This document shows positions 33,460-43,048 of a stretch of DNA of 64,000 nucleotides, piece after piece. Position numbers and translations under genes: made by a program. The notes under the pieces were generated by a model. The model worked only from the letters and a program-made list of their open reading frames with translations, was not told the DNA's origin and searched no databases. The stretch lies in the NCBI RefSeq assembly GCF_021504595.1, contig NZ_JACSGT010000003.1, positions 310,001 through 374,000 on the forward strand, read 5' to 3'. How positions within the stretch are numbered: the first letter of the stretch is position 1; each line of letters begins with the position of its first letter. Source of the DNA: Chryseobacterium indicum. Its GTDB lineage: Bacteria; Bacteroidota; Bacteroidia; Flavobacteriales; Weeksellaceae.

Positions 33460-34479
33460 TTAATTATTTATAACCAGAGAATTAAGCTGCGGATTTGAAA
33501 AATTTAAATTAATGCTTTTGTTATAAAATGAATAGATCACCTTCGCCCAATCATTAAAAAAGTCATCATCAAAATCAATAAGTTTTACATGCATACCTAC
33601 CCGAAGTTCATGTTCCATTTTTTCAAGAAGTTTAATTCTTGTATAAAATTCATCTAGATTGTTAAAGCCTTTTTGATAATGATAGCATTCATCATGAATA
33701 TCATCAATTGAAGCAAGTTCCTCAATTTGCTGTTTAAACTGCTCATAGTAATGAAAATTGTTAACGATATGATAGTATTCACCAATTGGCAAATTCAATA
33801 TTTGAGCAAAATATTCTTGAATAAAAGTGAAGTTAAAAATATTCACACCAGAAGCTCCCCAGATAAAATCATTAGAACGCATATTAACTATTAAGTCCAA
33901 CTTCCCTCCATTTTGAATAAACTGTAAAGTTGTTGTACATGGAAAATCTTTAGTAATTTTTAAATTACCTTTGGGGTCAAATAAATCCTTTGAAGGATCA
34001 ATTAATGTGATTACAGCTTGTCTAGTAAAAGGATCTTTCATAAAACTTTTCTCAACAAATTTAAACTGATCTATTCTAACTTCAATACCATTATTAAGCT
34101 GTGATTTTTTCTGTTCATAATCAATATTGTAATCATTAGCCAATCCTTTATAGTGACGTAAGCGCGGTCCATATCCTGCTCTCATTGTTATATTGTCATC
34201 AGAAAAGTCACGCAACTTTTTCACATATTTAGATACCATGTCAATATCATTCCTTCCTGATGCCAGCCAAAGGCTTTCTATATATGGCAACATGTAATTC
34301 CATTTTCGTTTAGGAATATTAATTAGGCGTGAAAGTGGATTAGTAATCTTTATTATTATCGGACATGCTAGTTCATAACACTTAAACCCCCTTGTATTTC
34401 TAACAACAGATTGTTGCAGTAACATCTTGGACATACCAACTAAAAAAGAATTAATTCCTGTGAATTCTCTATATTGCAT
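33460..34479 (-). CDS. Thymidylate-synthase-family enzyme (possible dUMP hydroxymethylase)
   Basis: A 339-aa homologue of thymidylate synthase, about 75 aa longer than ordinary ThyA. Visible are Glu68 in IESLW, the catalytic Cys181 in DFPCTTTLQF (Thr replaces the usual His), MRSND at 200-204 (Arg, Ser and Asp for phosphate binding), Asn213 in GVNIFNF (the residue selecting uracil over cytosine) and His243/Tyr245 in FHYYE. These predict an active enzyme on dUMP, either methylating or hydroxymethylating C5. Its place beside a 5-hmdU-kinase-like gene favours 5-hydroxymethyl-dUMP, but that is inference. Its first 40 nt overlap the end of the upstream gene. Confidence 0.75.
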   Translation of the reverse strand: MQYREFTGINSFLVGMSKMLLQQSVVRNTRGFKCYELACPIIIKITNPLSRLINIPKRKWNYMLPYIESLWLASGRNDIDMVSKYVKKLRDFSDDNITMRAGYGPRLRHYKGLANDYNIDYEQKKSQLNNGIEVRIDQFKFVEKSFMKDPFTRQAVITLIDPSKDLFDPKGNLKITKDFPCTTTLQFIQNGGKLDLIVNMRSNDFIWGASGVNIFNFTFIQEYFAQILNLPIGEYYHIVNNFHYYEQFKQQIEELASIDDIHDECYHYQKGFNNLDEFYTRIKLLEKMEHELRVGMHVKLIDFDDDFFNDWAKVIYSFYNKSINLNFSNPQLNSLVINN

Positions 34480-35083
34480 TTTTTGATTTTGTTATTAATT
34501 TTCCATTTAGGAGGAAAGTAGAAATCTATTTTAGATTTAGGTTTTGTGAATTTCTGTTTAATGCGAATATTATCTACAGCTATTTCTGGCATTTTAACTC
34601 TCAAATATTTATCTGTCTCACAGAAGCAATTTTGAAGATCAATTAGTTTCAATTCTCGTCCAAATAAATTTTTAAAGCTGTTGAATCCATACAAATCTTG
34701 GTATTTCAATAAATTATCTTGAGTAAACCGAATACAATCTTCATATGTGTATTTACCCAAATCAATAAAACATTTTTTGATTCCTCTAATAGCCCCAATT
34801 CCGGCTTTAACGAATGTATTTTCATCAAAGTTTACTACAGGTGAATAATTAAAATCTGTCATGTATTGATATGCTAAAAATTCACCTAAAAATGTGCACT
34901 CGATTAATATATTATATACTTCATCTAGAGATTTTGCATTTATGATACGATCGATACGTTTTTCTTTTAAAAATTCATATTCAACCATTTTTAGCCATTT
35001 TGCATGTTTTGACATATACATGTTATATTTTTTATGACTCCCAGTCATCATATATGCTCCATTAAAGATTGGCTCTTTAATTA
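34440..35083 (-). pseudogene. C-terminal fragment of the IS-split HMUDK-helical / thymine-pyrophosphorylase-like gene
   Basis: About 212 codons continuing the split gene after the IS. The frame opens at the IS edge with KEPIFNGAY, then MMTGSHKKYNMYMSKHAKWL and FLGEFLAYQYMTDFNYS, AGIGAIRGIKKCF and a C-terminal basic region. These match the later part of the helical family associated with 5-hmdU DNA kinases and alpha-glutamyl/putrescinyl-thymine pyrophosphorylases. An internal ATG (at 35051) could still give a 203-aa product, but the N-terminal third would be missing. Its 3' end overlaps the thymidylate-synthase-like gene by 40 nt. Confidence 0.75.
35078..35083. repeat. Target-site duplication, left copy
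   Basis: TAATTA directly abuts the left IS end and is repeated at the right end. The 4-bp alternative AATT is equally consistent because the ends share flanking bases. Confidence 0.7.
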
Positions 35084-36546
<1,463 letters not shown>

Positions 36547-36552
36547 TAATTA
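36547..36552. repeat. Target-site duplication, right copy
   Basis: TAATTA immediately after the right IS end, identical to the copy at the left end. Confidence 0.7.
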
Positions 36553-36907
36553 TTCTTTCACTTAGTAAATTACTAATAATGTCGGTATTAAAATTAGAAA
36601 TCTTTATTATACCTATTTTACTTTCTAAAAACTTCCAAGTATCAATGTTATTAAATATTTTAAAAATTAGAATTCTAAATAGTAAATCATGTTCTGTAAA
36701 AGATTCTTCACTATTATATATAACATTCCTAATTAAATATTGACTAACTCTATCTTGAGCACGATAAACGTTGGTAAATTTATTTTCAGCAAGAATTCTA
36801 TCTTTCGTAAAACAATCTGTTGCACCGTTATATCTTTTCCAAAAGATATTCATTCTCTCCTGAACAAAATAGAAATAGTATTGATATGCTTCGTCTCTTA
36901 TTTTCAT
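36547..36907 (-). pseudogene. N-terminal fragment of the IS-split HMUDK-helical / thymine-pyrophosphorylase-like gene
   Basis: The first 120 codons of a cassette gene, now running 9 codons into the IS before a stop. Diagnostic parts are YYFYFVQERMNIFWKRYNG near residue 10, TKDRILAENKFTNVYRAQ near 32, DRVSQYLIRNVIY and FRILIFKIFNNIDTW near 76. This is the N-terminal signature of the helical domain found with 5-hmdU DNA kinases and in alpha-glutamyl/putrescinyl-thymine pyrophosphorylase-like proteins. Joined to the other fragment, the ancestral protein is about 332 aa. It was the first gene of the cassette, so the IS may also reduce expression of the genes behind it. Confidence 0.75.
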
Positions 36908-36961
36908 TATTACTTTAATTTTTGTAATTGTTTTTTTAATTTTGTTTTAGAGATAGAATCT

Positions 36962-37042
36962 TAAGCTATGATAATGTGATATATAGCTTATATCGCAAAT
37001 GTAATAATAAGAATTTATTTATATTTACGGCAATCCGTATTT
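36962..37042 (-). promoter_or_regulatory. Control region of the base-modification cassette
   Basis: On the minus strand TACATTTG (36996-37003) fits the TAnnTTTG box. Immediately downstream is a perfect 8-bp dyad, TAAGCTAT, 13 nt, ATAGCTTA (36962-36990). Upstream is a second dyad, TACGG-caat-CCGTA (37026-37039). Two dyads bracketing a promoter suggest repressor control; the regulator is unknown. Confidence 0.45.
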
Positions 37043-37089
37043 ATACTGAATTTTTAATAAAATATTTTTAATTTAATCACAATAACAAA

Positions 37090-37117
37090 AAAACCTCATC
37101 ATGTCTGACGAGGTTTT
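37090..37117 (-). terminator. Terminator of the ruvX-def-DUF5606 unit
   Basis: On the minus strand AAAACCTC and GAGGTTTT pair around a 12-nt loop, followed by TTTTTGTTATT. It separates the housekeeping operon from the accessory island. Confidence 0.75.
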
Positions 37118-37141
37118 ATATTTTAAATTCAAGTAAATGAA

Positions 37142-37702
37142 TTATCCTTGCTTTCTGTGGGTGCTCTTAGGAGCAGATTTTGCGGCAGAAGTAGCTTTTA
37201 CTTTTGGAGCGGCTGGTTTTTCTGCTTTTGGCGCTTTTTTAGGCGCTTCTTTTTCTACGTTTACTTCTTCCGTTGCTGCTTCACCTTCTAAAGTTTCAGG
37301 CTCTGCTTTTACGAAGCTTTCCGGCGTAATGTATCCTGCTTTCTGAAGGATGTTGTACCACTGCGCCAATTTTTTGATGTCTGAAGCGTATACTCTTTCG
37401 GTATCGTAGTTTGGAAGAGAAGCCGTCATGAATTCTTTCAGTTCAGCATCTGTTGCTTTATGGTGGATCGCTTCTTTGTAATCGTAGTTTTTAGCAATAT
37501 TTTCAAAAACTTCGAACAACGGAACTTCTTTATCAAAGGTAAACATCGCGATGTTATCCAACAAACTTACCTGACTGGAGTTTCCAATGCTTACTTTTTT
37601 CTTCGTGGTAACGTCTTCAATAATAAATCCGTTTCTTAATTGTGAAACTAATTTGAAAAGTCCTGGTTTTCCTGAAATTGAAATTATTTTTTCTAACAGC
37701 AT
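37142..37702 (-). CDS. DUF5606-domain protein
   Basis: A 186-aa protein. The conserved first 140 residues begin MLLEKIISISGKPGLFKLV and include NGFIIEDV, NIAMFTFDKEVPLFEVF and LPNYDTERVYASDIKKLAQWYN. A low-complexity Ala/Lys/Pro tail (KAPKAEKPAAPKVKATSAAK) ends in RKQG. The family is typical of Bacteroidota and often adjoins def and ruvX as here; function is unknown. The start at MLLEK matches family N-termini; an upstream in-frame ATG (37735) adds eleven unconserved residues. Confidence 0.85.
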   Translation of the reverse strand: MLLEKIISISGKPGLFKLVSQLRNGFIIEDVTTKKKVSIGNSSQVSLLDNIAMFTFDKEVPLFEVFENIAKNYDYKEAIHHKATDAELKEFMTASLPNYDTERVYASDIKKLAQWYNILQKAGYITPESFVKAEPETLEGEAATEEVNVEKEAPKKAPKAEKPAAPKVKATSAAKSAPKSTHRKQG

Positions 37703-37779
37703 AATTTTATTTTTTGTAAATTCTGCAATCGGCATTCCGCCTTTTGCTATTTAATATTCTTTTTATTTTAATTCAAACT

Positions 37780-38352
37780 TTATTTTGGAAATCTCATCTT
37801 GTAACCGATGCTTACATCACCCTGAGTAATTTTCGACAGTTTCCCTTTTACAAGCTTCTTCTTCAAGGCGCTTAAATGGTCTGTAAACAAAATTCCTTCT
37901 ATGTGATCGTACTCATGCTGAATTACGCGGGCTCTAATATCGGAAAAAGTTTCTGTATGTTTTACAAAATTTTCGTCATAATATTCGATCACGATGGTTC
38001 CTTTTCTTTTTACATCTTCTCTTACATCCGGAATAGAAAGACATCCCTCGTTGAATTTCCACTCTTCGCCGGATTCTTCAAGAATTCTGGCATTAATGAA
38101 TACTTTCTTGAATTCTGCCAGTTCATCCTTAATATCCTCATAATCTTCATCTTCTGCCAAAGGACTTACGTCGATCACAAAAAGACGGATATCCAGTCCG
38201 ATCTGTGGAGCAGCCAAACCAATTCCGTTGGCGCTGTACATGGTTTCGAACATGTTGCCTATCAATTCCTGTAGCTCGGGATAATCTTTGTCTATATCCT
38301 TACCTACTTTTCTTAAAACTGGGTCACCAAAGGCTCTTATCGGTAAAATCAT
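37780..38352 (-). CDS. def: Peptide deformylase
   Basis: A 190-aa metal-dependent enzyme that removes the formyl group from nascent proteins. All three motifs are present: GIGLAAPQIG near residue 43, EGCLSIPDV near 106 with the metal-binding Cys, and IQHEYDHIEGILF near 147 with both His ligands and the catalytic Glu. The ATG overlaps the ruvX stop by 4 nt, so translation is coupled. Confidence 0.97.
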   Translation of the reverse strand: MILPIRAFGDPVLRKVGKDIDKDYPELQELIGNMFETMYSANGIGLAAPQIGLDIRLFVIDVSPLAEDEDYEDIKDELAEFKKVFINARILEESGEEWKFNEGCLSIPDVREDVKRKGTIVIEYYDENFVKHTETFSDIRARVIQHEYDHIEGILFTDHLSALKKKLVKGKLSKITQGDVSIGYKMRFPK

Positions 38353-38765
38353 CTTGTTCTTTGTTCTAAAAAATTCTGCAATATGATGGTTGCGCTTACT
38401 TTATCTATTAATCCTTTTTCCTGTCTTTTCTTTTTATTCTTTCCGCTTTGGGAGATAAAAAACGAAGCCATTTTGGAGGTAAATCTCTCGTCGAAGCGGT
38501 GTACTTTTATCATCGGAAACTCTTTCTGAAAAACTTCGATGAATTTTAAAATATCTGTTTCCACTTCAGATACATTCCCTTTTAAATCTGTCGGAAGACC
38601 GATTACCACTTCATCCACCCGATTTTCACCGAAATATTTCGTCAGAAAATCAATAATTAATGAAGTCTGCACCGTCTCCAGACCGCTCGCAATAATCTGC
38701 ATATCATCCGTTGCAGCGATGCCGCAACGAGCTTTTCCGTAGTCTATTGCAAGGATTTGTCCCAT
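38349..38765 (-). CDS. ruvX: RuvX/YqgF pre-16S rRNA nuclease
   Basis: A 138-aa RNase H-fold protein. Catalytic acidic residues are visible in MGQILAIDYGKARCG (Asp 8), VVIGLPTDLKG near residue 56 and RFDERFTSKMA near 93. Family members process the 5' end of 16S rRNA. It is the first gene of the ruvX-def-DUF5606 unit; a minus-strand TAAATTTG box lies 8 nt upstream (38773-38780). Confidence 0.94.
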   Translation of the reverse strand: MGQILAIDYGKARCGIAATDDMQIIASGLETVQTSLIIDFLTKYFGENRVDEVVIGLPTDLKGNVSEVETDILKFIEVFQKEFPMIKVHRFDERFTSKMASFFISQSGKNKKKRQEKGLIDKVSATIILQNFLEQRTR

Positions 38766-38772
38766 AGGTTTG

Positions 38773-38780
38773 CAAATTTA
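38773..38780 (-). promoter_or_regulatory. Candidate -7 box for ruvX-def-DUF5606
   Basis: Minus strand TAAATTTG, a perfect TAnnTTTG match, close to the ruvX ATG, implying a very short leader. Confidence 0.4.
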
Positions 38781-38879
38781 GTAAATTTTAATGATTTTAT
38801 TCCAAACACAGTTTTTTTTATAAATCAATGTTTTAATCCGCTAATTTTTTTATAATTTTAATTATTCAAAAACAAAATT

Positions 38880-39356
38880 ATGAAGAAACTCATCCTCGTA
38901 AGACATGCGAAAAGCGACTGGCCGGAAGAAACGGAAGACTTTGACAGACCTTTGGCAGACAAGGGTTTAGAAGAAGCAATGCATATGTCCCGATTCATGA
39001 AAAACAATAACGTAGCGATCGATTACTTTGTATCGAGCCCCGCAGTACGCGCACTGAATACGTGCAAAATTTTCAACCAGACTTACCAGATCAGCATTAA
39101 TACGAATGAGAAACTTTATAATCCTTCCGAAAGCAATTTCGAATCTGTAATCTACGATCTGGACGACAGCCACGAATCGGTTGCCTTCTTCTCTCACAAC
39201 AACGGAATTTCCAATTTTGCGAATTCCATTTCCGAAGATATTTTCCATTTTCCAACCTGCGGTGTTGCCGGTTTCGAAATCGACTGCAATTCGTGGTCGG
39301 AATTCGACGGTGCCAAAAAGAAACTGCTGTTCTTTTATTCTCCCGGAAAAATTTAA
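38880..39356 (+). CDS. sixA: SixA-type phosphohistidine phosphatase
   Basis: A 158-aa histidine-phosphatase superfamily member. The catalytic motif LVRHAKSDW near residue 6 carries the phosphorylated His (RHAK, SixA-type rather than RHGE), DFDRPLADKG follows, and the second catalytic His lies in FSHNNGISNFAN near 105. SixA removes phosphate from His-containing phosphotransfer domains or phosphocarriers. It stands alone with its own upstream region. Confidence 0.88.
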   Translation: MKKLILVRHAKSDWPEETEDFDRPLADKGLEEAMHMSRFMKNNNVAIDYFVSSPAVRALNTCKIFNQTYQISINTNEKLYNPSESNFESVIYDLDDSHESVAFFSHNNGISNFANSISEDIFHFPTCGVAGFEIDCNSWSEFDGAKKKLLFFYSPGKI

Positions 39357-39849
39357 TTAATAGTCTGTAAAAATTCCCCTCCTTTGGAGGGGTGGCGAAA
39401 ATTCGAAAGAATTTTTGACGGGGTGGTTTTAGAATGTAGATAAGTGAATTTATGAAGGATCAATTTTGGGTTTAATATTCCTATTTAATTAATTTCAAAT
39501 TTAACCTTAAATCGAGAGTTCAATGAGTATAGAGTCACAAGTTTTTAACACTTAAGTCACATAAGATAAAAGATAAGGTTTGCGAATATTTTAGAACACT
39601 TTAGTTTTTAAAAATCTTTGATTTTTTCTAATATGTTCTGAATATTTTCAATGGTTTAAAAAATTCTTCTGTGACTTATGTATTAAAAGCTTTTTTGTGC
39701 CTTTAGAAAAAGCCTACATAAACTTAATCAATAATTTTGGCTAAAGGCTTTCTCTCCACTTCAAACAAAAAGACGGGCTTCCTTCGACAAGCTCAGGATG
39801 ACATTGCCCGTCCCTATTGATAATCATCTGTTGAATGATTTTTCCTGAA
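39357..39849. repeat. Gene-less stretch with hairpin and dispersed repeats
   Basis: A perfect hairpin CCCCTCC-ttt-GGAGGGG (39376-39392) is followed by AAAATTC-gaaa-GAATTTTT and GACGGGGTGGTTTT. Near 39783 the word TTCGACAAGCTCAGGATGACA-type repeat (TTCGACAAGCTCAGG) recurs, as in the 26.7-27.2 kb repeats. Between them are AT-rich GCGAATATTTTAGAAC-like words. No coding frame or RNA gene recognised. Confidence 0.55.
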
Positions 39850-41394
39850 TTATTTTCTTCTCAGATCCAGATCATCAAAATCAAAACTGAAATCTGTAAC
39901 GTCTGAGATTGGTTTTAATCTTGCAGATTGTGCTTTTCCGGTTTCATCATAATCAAAAATAATATACGCATCGGCATCGTAACTTCTGTCGTCCCATTTA
40001 ATGATGAAAGAATTATTGGAATACGGAAGAAGTTCACCTTTTAAACGTGGAGAACTTTTGCATGAGATTCTGTAGATACTTCCCTGCTGCGCAATTTCCA
40101 CATCACCAAACCATTGATCGTTGTACATTCCTACAAACTGCTCCGGTTTTGGCTGTAAATTTTTATCTTTTTTAAATGTTTCAGATTTTGCAAAAGCCTC
40201 TTTTTTCTGCTTATCAAAACTTTCTTCCATTTTTTTCATTCGGTCGCCGTAGGTTTTCAGCCAGTTGCGGTCTGCAATTCCCAGATAAGAATCTTTCACG
40301 GTATTGGTAATCGTGTTGAAAGCCGCTCCCGATTGCTGATTCGTTAAAACAACAATTCCAAGTTTCATATCCGGAATCAGCGTAAACTGCGTTACCGTTC
40401 CGATCAGTCCTCCTGTATGCTGAACCTGTTTATGACCTTTCACATCGCTTAAAAACCAACCCATTCCGTATCCGTAGAAACTGGTATCATAAGGATTTTT
40501 CGCCGCCACACCACTCGGAATCTGTAAACTCCACAACTGCTGAAAGTTTTTATCTGAAACCAATTTTTTGCCGTCTTTCGTTGTAAAATTGTTCAGCAGG
40601 AATTCTGCCCAAGTTGTCATGTCTTTAATATTACTCATAATTCCTCCGGCTGCGTTGGCTGTCTCGTTCCAGTCGTGAGGAACGGCGATGGCTTTTCCGT
40701 CTACCGGTGCATGAGCATCAATTTTGTTGGCAACAGCTTTGGCTCTGTTGTAGCTTCCGAAACTTGAAGTCATTCCCACAGGCTTCATAATGCGCTGTTC
40801 GATAAATTCTGCCCAGCTTAATCCCGAAACTCTGTGGATTACTTCTCCGGCTACGATAAACATGATGTTATTGTAGTCTAAAGTAGTTCTGAAAGGATTT
40901 TCAGGCTTTAAATATCTTACGTTGTGAACGATATCGTTTACGGTTAAATTTCCGCCTTCCGGAAAGAACATCAGATCTCCCTGTCCCAAACCTAATCCGG
41001 CTCTGTGTGTTACCAGATCTTTAATGGTAACATTCTGCGAAACATACGGATCGTACATCTGAAATTCCGGAATGTATTTTGAAACTTTATCGTCCCAGTT
41101 CAGTTTTCCTTCGTCTGCTAAAATTGCCAAAGCAGTACAGGTAAAACCTTTGGAATTGGAGGCGATTCCGACCAATGTAGTATCGTCCATCGGTTGTTTG
41201 GAAGTTAAGGAACGTACCCCAAAACCTTTGGAATAAATTACTTTTCCGTCTTTAATCACACCAACCGATATTCCCGGAACGTCGAAAGTTTTTAACGTAT
41301 TCTGGACCAATTCATCCAGTTTTTTCTCTTCAACCTGCGCATTCGCAATCCCAACCGATAAAAGAAGAAGGAAAAAAGAAAGTTTCTGCTTCAT
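39850..41394 (-). CDS. Serine hydrolase of the class C beta-lactamase family
   Basis: A 514-aa exported protein with a signal peptide (FFLLLLSVGIANAQ). The beta-lactamase/DD-peptidase fold shows the SxxK motif in IASNSKGFTCTAL near residue 80, a Tyr motif in TLDYNNIMFIVAGEV near 165 and HTGG near 325. A C-terminal DUF3471-like domain (about 400-505, with FVGMYNDQWFGDVEI) follows. Such proteins act as peptidases or esterases in the envelope; true beta-lactamase activity is unlikely. It is monocistronic, facing left. Confidence 0.88.
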   Translation of the reverse strand: MKQKLSFFLLLLSVGIANAQVEEKKLDELVQNTLKTFDVPGISVGVIKDGKVIYSKGFGVRSLTSKQPMDDTTLVGIASNSKGFTCTALAILADEGKLNWDDKVSKYIPEFQMYDPYVSQNVTIKDLVTHRAGLGLGQGDLMFFPEGGNLTVNDIVHNVRYLKPENPFRTTLDYNNIMFIVAGEVIHRVSGLSWAEFIEQRIMKPVGMTSSFGSYNRAKAVANKIDAHAPVDGKAIAVPHDWNETANAAGGIMSNIKDMTTWAEFLLNNFTTKDGKKLVSDKNFQQLWSLQIPSGVAAKNPYDTSFYGYGMGWFLSDVKGHKQVQHTGGLIGTVTQFTLIPDMKLGIVVLTNQQSGAAFNTITNTVKDSYLGIADRNWLKTYGDRMKKMEESFDKQKKEAFAKSETFKKDKNLQPKPEQFVGMYNDQWFGDVEIAQQGSIYRISCKSSPRLKGELLPYSNNSFIIKWDDRSYDADAYIIFDYDETGKAQSARLKPISDVTDFSFDFDDLDLRRK

Positions 41395-41511
41395 TTTTAA
41401 TTTTTTTCAAATGTAGTAAATAATGCGGTTTAAACTCTTTTCAAATTTAAATGCAAAGATTCATCAATTCAAAAAAGATTCTTTATTTTCGGTTAAAATA
41501 CTTTTATTGTG

Positions 41512-41922
41512 ATGAAAACTTCAGTTTATATTTTCCTACTAGCACTACTTCCTTTTAATTTGATTAAAAGTCAAAATACGGTCGATAATCCATATTTATT
41601 TCAAACTTGGAAATTTAAGAATATGGAACATCTAAATGCTGTTTATGAAAAAAGTAAGTATTCTGATAAGAACACATTAAACTTTAGACTTAGTAAAGAT
41701 GGAAAAGTTATTGCCAACTGGATTGAAAATGTTTGTTATTCAGGAGATAAAAAACCGAAGTTTAAATTTAAAAAGATAAAAGGAAGCTGGGAAAAGATTT
41801 CAGACTCTGTCATTTATATTAATTTCACCACAAATGTAGGTTTAAAAGGAAACTATATCATTTCAAATCTCACAGAAGAACAATTAACATTAAAGATGTT
41901 TGTAAATCTTCAGAAAAAATAA
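41512..41922 (+). CDS. Hypothetical exported lipocalin-like protein
   Basis: A 136-aa protein starting with a signal peptide (KTSVYIFLLALLPFNLIKSQ). The mature part begins NTVDNPYLFQTWKFKN and continues with beta-strand patterns ending KGSWEKISDSVIYINFTT and LTEEQLTLKMFV. This is typical of small lipocalin-like periplasmic or surface proteins in Bacteroidota. No precise family recognised. A GTG one codon upstream is possible, but the ATG is preferred. Confidence 0.6.
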   Translation: MKTSVYIFLLALLPFNLIKSQNTVDNPYLFQTWKFKNMEHLNAVYEKSKYSDKNTLNFRLSKDGKVIANWIENVCYSGDKKPKFKFKKIKGSWEKISDSVIYINFTTNVGLKGNYIISNLTEEQLTLKMFVNLQKK

Positions 41923-41956
41923 TTTCAAATCTTATCTTTGCAGAGAATTTTAAATA

Positions 41957-42454
41957 ATGACGAAAATCCTTCTTCTTTCCGACTCTCATTCATATATCGA
42001 CGACCGCATTTTAGAATATGCAGGTCAGGCGGATGAAATCTGGCATGGCGGAGATTTCGGAAGTATGGATGTAATTGAGCAGCTTGAAAAGATAAAACCG
42101 CTGAAAGGAGTTTACGGAAATATCGACAATGCGAAAATCCGTTCTGAGTTTCCGGAAGTGTGTCATTTTAGATGCGAAAATGTAGAAGTTTTGATGATCC
42201 ACATCGGTGGCTATCCGGGAAAATATACACCTTTGGCAAAGCAGGAGATTGCCGAAAAAGCTCCGAAGCTGTTTATTTCGGGACATTCACACATTTTGAA
42301 GGCAATTTTTGATGAAAAAAACAATCTTCTTCACCTGAATCCAGGAGCGTGCGGAAAACAGGGATGGCATAAAATGCGGACGATGATGCGTTTTGTAATC
42401 GATGATACGGAAATAAAGGATTTGGAGGTTATTGAATTGGGACCGAAGTTTTAA
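41957..42454 (+). CDS. YfcE-type metallophosphoesterase
   Basis: A 165-aa single-domain calcineurin-like phosphoesterase. Metal-ligand motifs are LLSDSHSY near residue 7, WHGGDFGSMD near 31, VYGNIDNAKI near 55, MIHIGGYPGKY near 80, and ISGHSHILKA near 108. The MJ0936/YfcE family hydrolyses phosphodiesters; the natural substrate is unknown. There is a 34-nt gap after the lipocalin-like gene, so the two may be co-transcribed. Confidence 0.9.
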   Translation: MTKILLLSDSHSYIDDRILEYAGQADEIWHGGDFGSMDVIEQLEKIKPLKGVYGNIDNAKIRSEFPEVCHFRCENVEVLMIHIGGYPGKYTPLAKQEIAEKAPKLFISGHSHILKAIFDEKNNLLHLNPGACGKQGWHKMRTMMRFVIDDTEIKDLEVIELGPKF

Positions 42455-42505
42455 AATAATTTTTAAACCATTAAGAAAAAAATTGAGGAGTTAAGAATAA
42501 TAAGA

Positions 42506-42532
42506 GATTGCTTCGTTCCTCGCAATGACAGT
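42506..42532. repeat. Dispersed GATTGCTTCG/CGCAATGAC repeat
   Basis: GAGATTGCTTCGTTCCTCG and CAATGACAG in the spacer before the Smr gene. ATTGC and GCAAT can pair. It matches a dispersed word type often seen in Bacteroidota spacers (from memory). Confidence 0.4.
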
Positions 42533-42535
42533 ACT

Positions 42536-43030
42536 ATGAAAATTGGTGATAAAGTTTCTGTGGTAGATGAAGATTTAAACGGGCTGGTTACTTCCGTGAA
42601 GGGAAATATCGTGGTTTTTAAAGATGAGTACGGTTTTACGCATCAATATCCAAAGGAGAAACTGGTTCCGAAAATTTCGGATTTTTATGAAAATACTCCC
42701 ATCATAAAAAAAGCGGAGCCAAAAAAGGTAATTTCCAAAGCACATCAGAAAAATCATTTGGTTCTTGATCTTCATTTTCATAATTTAGTTAAAAATCCAA
42801 ATGATTACACTAGTTTTGAAAGACTTTTCATCCAAAAAGAAAGATTGGTGGAAACCATCAACTTTTGCAGAAAACATAATCTGAAAAGGCTGGAAATCGT
42901 ACACGGAATCGGAGACGGTGTTTTGCAGAAAATGGTATTCGATACGTTAGAAAGCCAGACGAATGTGGATTTTTATAATAAGGAAATACTTCATCATCAA
43001 TCGGGTGCGGTAATGGTAGAATTTCACTAA
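42536..43030 (+). CDS. Smr-domain protein
   Basis: A 164-aa protein. Residues 1-45 form a small beta-barrel-like segment (GDKVSVVDEDLNGLVTSV). The Smr domain follows, with LDLHFHNL near residue 78 (the DLH-type motif) and the nuclease loop HGIGDGVLQKMV near 124 (HGxGxG). Smr domains occur at the C-terminus of MutS2 and in stand-alone nucleases acting on branched DNA or mRNA. It precedes the DUF3822 gene by 18 nt. Confidence 0.85.
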   Translation: MKIGDKVSVVDEDLNGLVTSVKGNIVVFKDEYGFTHQYPKEKLVPKISDFYENTPIIKKAEPKKVISKAHQKNHLVLDLHFHNLVKNPNDYTSFERLFIQKERLVETINFCRKHNLKRLEIVHGIGDGVLQKMVFDTLESQTNVDFYNKEILHHQSGAVMVEFH

Positions 43031-43048
43031 ATTTGCAGGAATCAAATT

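Noticed and set aside
33460..34479. Housekeeping thyA
   Set aside because: Longer than ThyA, embedded in an accessory cassette behind an IS, far from folA, with an altered residue after the catalytic Cys. Not excluded, but less likely.
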